A DNA stretch of 64,000 nucleotides from Endomychus coccineus. Its lineage: Eukaryota > Arthropoda > Insecta > Coleoptera > Endomychidae. Made by a program: the position numbers and the translations under genes. The stretch lies in the NCBI GenBank assembly GCA_958510875.1, contig OY294067.1, positions 281,375,242-281,439,241 of the forward strand. Direction: 5' to 3'. How positions within the stretch are numbered: the first letter of the stretch is position 1; the number at the start of each line of letters is the position of its first letter. The notes beneath the pieces were generated by a model. The model saw nothing but the letters and a program-made list of their open reading frames with translations. It searched no databases and was not told where the DNA came from. This document shows, in pieces, positions 48,301 through 55,565 of the stretch.

Positions 48301-51300
48301 TTGAGAAATCACGTGACACTTAATTTCAATTAATTTAACTTGATAGTTTCTCCCGAGTGTTTTTGGTAAGAATGGTGGATTTCGCTTAATCAGAATTGTT
48401 TTAGATTTTCGATCAAAGTTATTGTTCCCAGTTTTTATTCAAGTTAAATTCAAGAATACTTTCAAATCATTCCATTCATTTTCGATCCCCTAGGTTCATC
48501 CTGGTTGGATATCAATTTATTAATCTTAGTTTAATTTCTCTTTTAGTTGATTTAGATTATCTAGGTATTTTATTTGAGTATAGATTTTGATCTTAGTTTT
48601 TTATTCTTATTAGTAATAAAGTTAATCATAATATTCATTTCTATTATCTTTAATTTTCATACATTCTCTTATTATTATCATTATCATTTAATTGTTATTT
48701 TTCTATTATTAAATGTTATTGTTGTTGTTGAGTATGAGTTTATCTGATTGATATTAGCGTTTATCCTTCCTCTTACCTTCCAGTGTGTTAAAATCTTAAG
48801 TGTCTTGTGAAAGAAAAGGGTAAGTGTCAATGATATTTTTCACGTTTGTTCTGGCTAATCAATGATTGGAATCAAACTCCAACGTGTCATGGTTCTCTTA
48901 ATTTAATGGCCACACTGTTAATAAATAAATAGATTGAGGAATAAGGAATAATATGAATTCCTTAAGTAAAGTTTTATAGAGTTTTTATTGATAGAGTACC
49001 ATGTTACAAAGATATAGGGTGTTCGTCAAGGATTTATTAAATCAATGTATTCAAAATTAAGCTAACCATATGGTATCTAATTCAGAGAAAATATGGAACA
49101 TTATCAAATTCTAATGAGAGTTCAATAAAGACAAACTTACATCTTCCAGTAATTCAAGTTCGTACTCATAATGTCCGATTCCACCATAGACTCCCACACC
49201 AGCAATAGATATGCCAGAGTGATCTACTTGAAAACATATGGCATCAGGAGACCCATTTCCGGTGTTCCAAGTGCGAGACTGATTCGTTCGGGTAAATCTA
49301 GATGGAGTCGAGTGCAATATTCTCCCACATCCACTTTGCAGCTCTTCCTGTTTACAACAACGACAACAAATTCAGAAGGATTCACCATAATTAATCGTCA
49401 GTTTATCAAAATAATGTTAATCGGAAAAAGCAAATACCTCACTGGCGTTACATTGGTGGACTAGTTCCGCTACAACCCTGGCCAACAGATGGCAGCAATG
49501 ACGAGTAAGACCCGGTAAAGGTGTTATCTTGTTCTTCTGTAAGTCCTTTACAACTGGCTCAGCTACAAGAAATAGAAGTCGATCTAAAATTTCTTGCCAT
49601 GTTTTCGACAGCCCAGAACAACTTGACTCAACCTAAAAAAAATATTGTAGAAGTATATGGCTCCTAGTTCCTAATGTTTGGTCAATTCCGCAGTGAATTA
49701 AAATGACGAAATAAAACACAAATTTGAATTCACAAGAGCTGCAAAGTTTAATTGCTGACAATTGTTACGCCCCCTTTGAAGGAAAACTAATTCTCTAAGT
49801 TAAACTTCCTTAAAAAATATTAAAATTTAAATAAATCGATTTAGAAACGTAGTTTTTAAAACTCCCTAATTCATAGTCAAGCCATTCCTCCGTATATTAC
49901 ACCGTTCTATTTAAGAATGACATCTCTATTTATAATTTCTTTAACTTGCTAGAATAGATCCGATATTATTATTATCAGAAATAGTGCTCTTGTAATTTAG
50001 TGAAGATCACGTCGATACAAGGACAATATACGGACTGACATATCTTGAATTTTGTTTTAGTTAATAGAAAAAACTGCGATAAAATGACAGTATTCGTAAT
50101 TTTGAGGTTATGTAGAAGTTAAAATAATGGGCACTCCTGATGGGAAACGCATCTGAATGCCAATTAAGCCTCGGTCTGCCATTATTGAAAAGCAAGCGGT
50201 GTATTTATTCAAAAAGACTGAACGCACCTGGGAATACGAAGTGCTGGAGTCATTATTTAACATCATGTGTACCAGGTGATTTTGTATTTACATCAAACGT
50301 CCTTTCATAATTTGGTTTTTAAGTTACCTACAATACCTACCCAGTGTAGCAAAACTGCCTTATTAATTATCAATTAGAATTCATTCAGATATCAAACAAG
50401 TTGCTAAAATTCAAGCTGGTTCTAAGAACACCCATGAACGTAAATATAATTAAGATATTCTTTGTTGCCTTCTATTACGGACAAGTCAAGTATATGAGTT
50501 CATTTCTAAGTACGACCGTCCCATCATTAATTAATAGTTTGTTCTTTAAATCTGTGGAACGGAAACAAGATGTGTAGTTTCTGAATTCTTGTCAAGGGAG
50601 GGTCACTATAATTTCTAAAATATCGACGTAGTCGAAGAGGTTCCTCACAGTTTCAATAGAAAATCAAAAATTACGTATTTAACAGAAATGGTTCTAAAGA
50701 AAAAAAGTGCTTTACAGTATATTGGTAGTTAAGACATATTTTTATGATCTAATTTGAAACGACAAGTGGATCGCTTGCTATAGTTTAAACAAAGGTCTTT
50801 AAAGCTACAATATATTCACGTAACCATAACATAAGACGTGCAGGACGCAGACGTTTCTTATTAAACATGTACTTAGGATATCAACTTGTATAATTTCCAT
50901 TCATACCTAAATTCAAGGAAAGAAAGTCTAAATAAGCTAATAAAATTAAGCCCTGTCAACAAAAATAGAATAATTCTTTTGTATCCAGCTCACTAGACTG
51001 ATGCAAGTCTCTCTCTCTTATTGGGTAAAAGTTACTACCCCCAAACAAATATTGTCAAGGAGTGCTAAGTATGTCAAGGCAACATATTTTTTCACACTTT
51101 TTTATTGTACGTTGGGATACATTTGATAAATAGTTAAATTTTAAAGATTTTCTCTTGATTAAATTATTTATTAGCGATACAGAATAGCGTAATCGATCGC
51201 AATGTTTCTGATAAGATCTCGAATATCTTCAAGAAACAAAAGTTAAATGTAGCTTTCAGACCCAGCCAAAAACTTTCTTTCCGTTCACCATATCAACATA

Positions 51301-53060
51301 ATTAACCTTAGTAGCTTTAGAATCGATTCACTTCATTGTAAATTTAATATAAATACTATGACGTTTCAGTGTTTTCTCATTGTATGTTTTGATAATGAAC
51401 TGTAAAATTCGAAATTGCAATCAACTTTCTTTCAAATAAAATGATATTTAACAACGTAAAATTTCTTGTTTTTATCTGTAACAATGTAATATCACAAAGT
51501 AATGGGCAGTTCCATTCAAATTCTATTTGAAGAACATTATTTTATTTACCGAATGCTAAGGATGTTTTCCCTGATGATGCGAGATTAGATATATAGAATT
51601 TTGCCACCATTAAAGCGTTGATTCTAGTCAAATTTGTGAATTGCGCTTTCACAAGACCGTTTTGTATGTTGAATGAAGAGAAACATTGAAAAACACAACA
51701 GTCCAGTAATTTACAAAATATCAAGGTCCTTGCTTTGTTCATTATAATACTGACGTCACACACGAAACCACCATGACGGCTAGTTTCTCTTCTTAAAAAT
51801 CTCACTTTTCTAAACATGAATAATAAATTAATCTTGAATTTTTATGAATAAAATCCAATATATTTACATTATTTCGGAATTAATTTCTCATAGTGTAAAA
51901 TAGCCTATAGTCAGCAATTAAACTTTGCAATTGGTGTAAGTTTGAATTCCTGTTTTATTTCGTTATTCAAATTTTTTTGTAATGAATTTACATCAACTAA
52001 ACACTGAATCCAAAGATATATAAGATCACTTACCTGAGTTTTGTAGCTCATCTGTTCGACCAAAATCGGATAATGATGCGAATCGGAAACACTCATCATT
52101 GGAAGGCCGGTGTTATCCGATGGACTAAGTCCCCTATGCAGGGAACTTTCCGAACTGACATTACTTCGCAACAGGGGAAAAGTGCTCCTCAATCTAACGC
52201 TTGGAGCACACAGTGCACACAATACTGCACTAAGAAGGCGTTGACTATTTGAAGCCGCCAGCGCTGTATCTTCCTGAGAAAAACGTGAAAGAACAAATTT
52301 AATGTCATAACCAAGTAACTTACACACTTACCTTTTCTATTTCAGTCAATAAATCACATAAACACGTCCATTTCAAATAGGCCGTAGGATAGAAGGCATG
52401 AAAACAAGCCACGAACGTTTTATGGCATTCATCCAAGATGTCGTTCATCATTCCCAAATTCGAAACTATATTCTTTATTTTGTTGGACTTTTTGATTTGC
52501 ACGGTAATTGGTAAATTATCGGACAAGATTTGTTTTAACAAAGTACGTACGTCACCAATACTTTCCGCTAGATGGACACTTTCTAACATGATTTTTCTGT
52601 TCACCTGGCTTGGGTAAATTTCGTTGGTATAAGTCCTAATTAGTCGCAAACTTGCCTGACTGATATAAACCAATCTTTCGAGTTCCAAATGAGTGTACAT
52701 ATTCTTTATCGACTGTCCTTCAACAATCCCCCATTTGAAAGTATTCCATGACCACTGAAGCAACGACAGTAGACTTTGGAAGCAGTCTTTCGTTACAGTG
52801 CGCGAGAAATCCTTCGTCAAAATGTGGACTGGTTCGGACACGTCCAGCTGTCGAGGTGGGGAGTGATTTTCCGGTGTGATAACTTTGTAAAGCAGCTGTG
52901 GTATTTGGCCGGCGTTTACGTCGGTGCCGTTATTAGACTTCTTGGACGATTTAAAATAGAACAACACTTGATCCTCTGAGGTGACCATCGCTTGTCCTGA
53001 AGAACCGCAATCGCTGCTTGGTCCACTTATGCGACACCACGCAACGTACCAACGTTGAGC
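39256..53060 (-). CDS. hiw: highwire/MYCBP2 E3 ubiquitin ligase, PHR-repeat section (partial gene)
   Basis: Eleven exons on the minus strand join in frame (2753 nt, 917 complete codons, no stop): 52332-53060, 52034-52273, 49438-49632, 49141-49347, 46311-46451, 46050-46228, 45758-45992, 43516-43733, 43251-43457, 39456-39715, 39256-39397. Every junction has GT-AG ends and matching phases. The join at 49141/46451/46228 yields a PHR repeat (GNGSPDAICF, AGVGVYGGIGHYEYELELL, then QRWNSLEV, then FTFSTCSLSFNGTTLTRGQIPVLLY), diagnostic for the PAM/Highwire/RPM-1 family. Downstream 'SDHPYKPATVSNYR', 'FPESVKWLSLEFDQSC', 'LPGNEVIFSLETASDYLKDDK' and 'GGMCAASLMKKDLQLP' match the next section of MYCBP2-type proteins. 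These proteins are very large neuronal RING-type ubiquitin ligases that restrain the DLK/Wallenda kinase and shape synapses and axon degeneration. The RCC1-like N-terminus lies beyond the right edge; the RING end was not found to the left. Confidence 0.93.
39456..39715 (-). CDS. hiw: highwire exon j
   Basis: Acceptor tctccag|TTTGCAG, donor TGGAG|GTAAGG, phase 2 in and 1 out. 'LPGNEVIFSLETASDYLKDD', 'YGFKCLVVGYEWPP' and 'LGGMCAASLMKKDLQLPSFG' match the family strongly. Confidence 0.88.
39716..40412. repeat. Intronic direct repeat (left copy)
   Basis: From about 39905 to 40330 this intron stretch is similar to 41695-42008: shared markers are atgtccaattgtata, aatattgcagcaactg, ggtaggaagaagttcg and ggtggaataatagacattga. 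It includes a piece of PLE-2 ORF tail (tttatctccagctga). The two copies flank the foldback at 40413-41679. Confidence 0.5.
40413..41679. mobile_element. Foldback element, TAGTCCAGG family, with internal tandem repeats
   Basis: Ends TAGTCCAGGCTATGAACCG and cggttcacagcctggacta; target duplication ATA on both sides (40410-40412, 41680-41682). It is the same family as 6714-7610. The right arm is expanded by tandem units of 205-208 bp (starts at 41041, 41246, 41454). It contains many copies of the ttgggtcgctga....acgattccg motif. No transposase. It lies in a highwire intron. Confidence 0.8.
40835..41480. repeat. Tandem 205-208-bp units inside the foldback arm
   Basis: The marker tgatcagcgacccaaaaaa recurs at 41041, 41246 and 41454 with near-identical sequence between, and a more diverged unit lies before it. 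Units carry the complement of the GGGTCGCT motif and a poly-A/poly-C tract. Likely expansion by replication slippage or unequal exchange. Confidence 0.7.
42009..43001. mobile_element. Foldback element, TAGTCGAG family (member 2)
   Basis: Ends TAGTCGAGTCAAATAGG and cctatttgactcgacta. Arms of nearly 500 bp are inverted copies. Each arm contains two or three copies of a block of about 125 bp with the motif ggggtcgctgattacgattc followed by gaactcagattggcc. Flanking 3-bp sequences (ctt / tta) match only in part. Inserted in a PLE-2 relic in a highwire intron. No coding capacity. Confidence 0.8.
43073..43116 (+). ncRNA. Decayed PLE-2 hammerhead
   Basis: CTGATGA is changed to CTGTTGA and stem II to a weak AAGCTAGTCGGTAGCT. 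GAAAGG and the stem I arm TTACT remain, with AGTAG on the 3' side. It is predicted inactive. Confidence 0.45.
43251..43457 (-). CDS. hiw: highwire exon i
   Basis: Acceptor ttttag|AGTGCA, donor GGGCG|GTAAGT, phase 2 in and 2 out. 'VQFPESVKWLSLEFDQSCA' and 'YWPVLHKFTGR': beta-rich domain. The downstream intron (3.5 kb) carries two foldback elements and a PLE-2 relic. Confidence 0.85.
43516..43733 (-). CDS. hiw: highwire exon h
   Basis: Acceptor ctttag|AGTGCC, donor CTATAG|GTAAAT, phase 0 in and 2 out. 'AVYILGLIYDLLPHVAALN' then 'YTWVQSDHPYKPATVSNYR', the start of the beta-rich domain following the helical block. The upstream intron holds the mariner. Confidence 0.85.
43780..45496 (-). mobile_element. 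mariner element with both TIRs, pseudogenised
   Basis: Terminal inverted repeats of about 30 bp (left CGAGGGCAAAGTGAAAAGTC..., right inverse ...GACTTTTCACCTTGCACTCG) are flanked by TA on both sides (43778-43779, 45497-45498). The transposase on the minus strand runs from ATG at about 44701 ('MEKSEFRVLIKKYFL') to 43798, with blocks 'RFVTVDET' (first Asp), 'NQDNAPAHRSAV' (second Asp) and 'NLKKRLGGKRFGSNDEVIAE'. A frameshift near 44510, an internal deletion before 'LCRTVESIRRRFKAKK' and the loss of the third Asp region make it inactive. The 5' part (44702-45460) is longer than usual and may hold a further insertion. It lies in the highwire intron between exons g and h. Confidence 0.8.
45758..45992 (-). 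CDS. hiw: highwire exon g
   Basis: Acceptor tttcag|TAATCC (T completes Ser), donor CCTAAG|GTAATT. 'KLEQQARKAALTLTSAIVQ ... EEVPAADILND ... LPLVLAHISPLATSDPK': helical block. The 57-bp intron f-g is unusually short but has good splice signals. Confidence 0.85.
46050..46228 (-). CDS. hiw: highwire exon f: end of PHR repeat
   Basis: Acceptor ctttag|GAAAAT, donor TTATAG|GTGAGA, phase 0 in and 2 out. 'ENVKYAIRLRNHGGRTNNGD' and 'TCSLSFNGTTLTRGQIPVLL' close the PHR fold. It is only 82 bp from exon e. Confidence 0.88.
46311..46451 (-). CDS. hiw: highwire exon e: middle of PHR repeat
   Basis: Acceptor tttcag|CAAAGT, donor GTAAAA|GTAAGC, 47 codons, phases 0/0. 'HTQRWNSLEVTRGSFGPEDF ...' to '... FDRAVPVK'. 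The open frame runs on past the donor, but the family sequence continues in the next exon, which fixes the donor. Confidence 0.88.
47031..47068 (+). promoter_or_regulatory. TATA and initiator core promoter, copy 1
   Basis: TATAAATA at 47031-47038 and an initiator ccTTCAGTT whose A is at 47063, 32 bp downstream, which is the standard arthropod spacing. It lies about 440 bp into the repeat unit, as a U3/R border would. The direction of transcription would be against highwire. Confidence 0.45.
48240..48277 (+). promoter_or_regulatory. TATA and initiator core promoter, copy 2
   Basis: The same arrangement in the second tandem unit: TATAAATA at 48240 and TCAGTT at 48270. Confidence 0.45.
49141..49347 (-). 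CDS. hiw: highwire exon d: start of PHR repeat
   Basis: Acceptor aaacag|GAAGAG, donor GAAGAT|GTAAGT, phases 0/0. Contains 'RFTRTNQSRTWNTGNGSPD' and 'GVGVYGGIGHYEYELELLED', the most recognisable stretch of the PHR beta-sandwich. Confidence 0.92.
49438..49632 (-). CDS. hiw: highwire exon c (65 codons)
   Basis: Acceptor ttttag|GTTGAG, donor AGTGAG|GTATTT, phases 0/0. 'KTWQEILDRLLFLVAEPV ... CCHLLARVVAELVHQ': amphipathic helices immediately before the PHR repeat. Confidence 0.85.
49633..52033. other. highwire intron b-c, nothing recognised
   Basis: About 2.4 kb without a recognisable element or extra exon. A 91-codon frame at 51542-51817 (minus) has no family match, and exons b and c already join in phase without it. 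Confidence 0.4.
52034..52273 (-). CDS. hiw: highwire exon b (80 codons)
   Basis: Acceptor tctcag|GAAGAT, donor ACTCAG|GTAAGT, phases 0/0. 'EDTALAASNSQRLLSAVLCA ... YPILVEQMSYKTQ'. Serine-rich middle, probably a flexible linker between helical blocks. Confidence 0.85.
52332..53060 (-). CDS. hiw: highwire exon a (243 codons)
   Basis: Acceptor atttcag|GCTCAACG at 53061, donor GAAAAG|GTAAGT at 52331, phases 0/0. Begins 'AQRWYVAWCRISG' and ends 'LLTEIEK'. Largely helical, without a named domain; it precedes the first PHR repeat in family members. Confidence 0.85.
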
Positions 53061-54850
53061 CTGAAATTACTTTACGTTTCACACAAACATTCAAGAGTGA
53101 TTAAGTTATGATGAGTGACCTATTATACAGGGCGAGGCTGTGAGGATGAACGTTGGCATTTAACAAAATCAAGCGTGGAAACAATATCTCAAGTGGTGCA
53201 TTTCCATTGACGCATTTCTAAAGCAGTTCATTGAAATTGGTCTTCACCCTTTCCAATAATGTTCTGTCGCGAATAGCTTCCTCTAAATCAATCGCTCCCT
53301 TGCCTTGAGATGACCCCATAGAAAACAATCACATTGTAAAATCACCACACCTGGAAATGCGGCCAAGGAACAGTTGAAAAATTTCAACCATAGAGATATA
53401 TTTATATATAAATAGAGTAAACGTTCTGTGAGCGGATTTGAATCAGTTGTCTGAAAGATAGAAGATAATAATTCACCCGACCTCTCTATCGTTCTTCTCA
53501 CGAATGGGGGAAAGGAGAGGGGTGAATGCGCGCGCTTACGCAGCTGTACTATATATCAGGCAGCAGGTGCACGCAGCTACCCCTCTCGTGATGCACATTC
53601 ATGAGAAGAGCAACAGAGAAGACGGTATAAGTATTATCTTCTGTCCTTCAGTGAACTGATTAAAATCAGCTCACGACGCCGCCATGACTTAGAAAATGAA
53701 AAACAAATGCTACTACCTCACGAATCAAACACCACGGGGGCTGAACATTGTCAATTCTAAAAACATCCACTCTCACTGCATCACCCTGTACGCATTGTCT
53801 TTGCAATATTCCTCAGTTTAACTCAGCTCACCTCACTTCTCAGTTACTTGTAACGTTCTATGTGCAATCATCTGTTGACCGTTATGTAGTTGCTTCGGTA
53901 TATGATCAGAGGGATGTAAGAATAGAGCCATAAAAGCCTATGTTAATCGAGTGACCGGGATTGAAAAAAGAGAGTAGTAACCGATTTCTCCCCTCCAACA
54001 AATTTACTCCATGCGCGGCATTCACAATTCGTTCTTTCGACGTCGAGTCTTCCGCTAGTGTAGTTCGTACAGAGAAAAATTTTATGGTATGGGAAGCTTG
54101 GTAACTCATTCATCCCCACTCCGCGGCTCTAAGTCCGGTCACCAATATATCCTTTAGCGCTCTCTATTCTTTCATCTCTCTGTATATGATTTATTTTACT
54201 TTAACTTACACATTTCTAACAACTATTGAATACGAACAACAATTTGCAATGACCGCGAGGTCATTTCTGATCTTTTTATTCCTCATGAACTGCTGTGTCT
54301 AGTGTCTATATGACATTTTTAAAGTTATCCGAGGATTATATGCTTCATTCAGCAGACGAGGTGAGGTAAGAAATTGTGGAGATTAGATGACCTCACATTG
54401 GGTTGCAAATAGAACGAGCTTTATGTCATGTAAATGTTGACTCCAAAACTGATGATAATCGACAATAGAATTAGGTTCTCAATCTTGTTTTCGCTTTGAT
54501 AAAATAATTGAAAATGATACATTTTTAAATATTTCCCTATTTCCGTCTGTCGCCAAAACGGCTGCGATTAGCTGAAACGCTCGTGACGTCACGATTCTAC
54601 TCTTTGAAGGCGTTGCTTGATAAAATAAACAGGGAACTCTTATTCACCGAAAGTATATTTAAGAAAGCGGTACCATTTGTCAGAATTTCGGCAATGTGCC
54701 TCTGCTATTTAGCTTCTCATGTTTAATTAATTATTGGAGCGGCAAACACATATCTGTTTGACAAGTGAAATAAATTTGGTACCACATGTGTCTTAATCTT
54801 AGTTGGTCCTCCTATTAAAGAACATATAACATAATTTTCTCTTTAGTCTA
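53061..54850. other. highwire intron upstream of exon a, no gene recognised
   Basis: Contains a GC-richer patch with gaatgcgcgcgcttacg near 53524 and no recognisable element. Earlier highwire exons would lie to the right of the window. Confidence 0.35.
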
Positions 54851-54856
54851 GAATCT

Positions 54857-54995
54857 AGATCGATCAAAAACGCCACAAACTAATAGTCCTAGACAGCTGT
54901 TTCGTTCTTCCCATAAAGTTCATCAGTAGAGCTTGTATGAGAAGAGCGAAACAGTCGCGTATGACTATTAGTTTGTGGCGTTACTGATCGATCAA
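54857..54995. repeat. Palindrome with paired hammerhead-like motifs
   Basis: Arms cgccacaaactaatagtc and its inverse (gactattagtttgtggcg) enclose two copies of a hammerhead-like segment in opposite orientation. On the minus strand (54886-54932): CTA-CTGATGA...GAA-AC-AGCT-GT-C-TAG, with full core and GUC cleavage triplet. On the plus strand (54921-54962) the core is altered (CAGTAGA...GAAACAGTCG). It is a distinct sequence from the PLE-1, -2 and -4 ribozymes and stands 70 bp from the PLE-1 array. Confidence 0.5.
54886..54932 (-). ncRNA. Hammerhead-like motif in palindrome
   Basis: Core CTGATGA and GAAAC present; stem III AC-AGCT-GT; cleavage triplet GTC; stem I only CTA/TAG plus a G-U pair; stem II weak (CTT...AAG inside unpaired flanks). 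It could be a retrozyme-like or PLE-end ribozyme, perhaps poorly active. Confidence 0.4.
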
Positions 54996-55122
54996 GACTA
55001 GAGACCTGATCATTATCTGGTAAATGCCAACATGAGATAAATGAATATATGCATATATTCATTTGATACACAATTCTCGGGAAATAGGTCACATTAACAC
55101 ATATATTTTTATTTTTACCCTC

Positions 55123-55164
55123 GTCTTTACGTACGTTTCGGTCTCACGACCATCATCAGAAGAC
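55123..55164 (-). ncRNA. Hammerhead ribozyme, PLE-1 copy A 3' pLTR
   Basis: Stem I GTCTT/AAGAC (5 pairs); core CTGATGA; extra T; stem II GGTC-GTGA-GACC closed by a GTGA tetraloop (GNRA-type); core GAA; stem III AC-GTAC-GT; cleavage base A (GTA). All invariant positions are present. Confidence 0.8.
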
Positions 55165-55565
55165 TTATTAATACAAAAACCTGATTACTTAGAAATACTG
55201 TAATAACACAAAGCGTCCTTATCGCACAAATTTCGTTTAAATGCCAACGTCGCGAAACGAACGGAGACATGAAATCGGAACTATAACACAGCAATGTTGC
55301 AGCGTAAAAATTAAAAATCCACTATTAAGTAGAATCATCAATAAATACGAACACATTTCATAAATGTCTGCGAGAGACTAACATACAAAGAGTTCTATCC
55401 TCTTTGCTAACAGACGAGACCATCTCAAGTGTTCATTTAAGCGCCAGATGTCATAATTTATTAGGTGATAAAAGAAGGTCTCTGGCCTGTGAGAAATACT
55501 TTAGACAATTCTACCTAAAGTAAACTTTTACATTATAAGGACGTAAGTAGGAATTTGCAAGAATA

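Larger units (their letters stand above)
46593..49009. repeat. 1209-bp tandem duplication, LTR-like
   Basis: Copy 1 (46593-47801) and copy 2 (47802-49009) are almost identical; two differences noted are at 46648/47857 and in the ggatagtgcc/ggataatgcc site. Unit ends TGTAA...TTACA resemble LTR termini, and each unit holds a TATA/initiator pair and an AATAAA. This could be two abutting LTRs without an internal region, or a plain tandem duplication. The whole block is in the highwire intron between exons d and e. No flanking target duplication was found. Confidence 0.7.

Noticed and set aside
51542..51817. 91-codon minus-strand frame in a highwire intron as an extra exon
   Set aside because: Exons b and c join in phase without it, it has no good acceptor, and the sequence lacks family similarity; it looks like a dispersed repeat.
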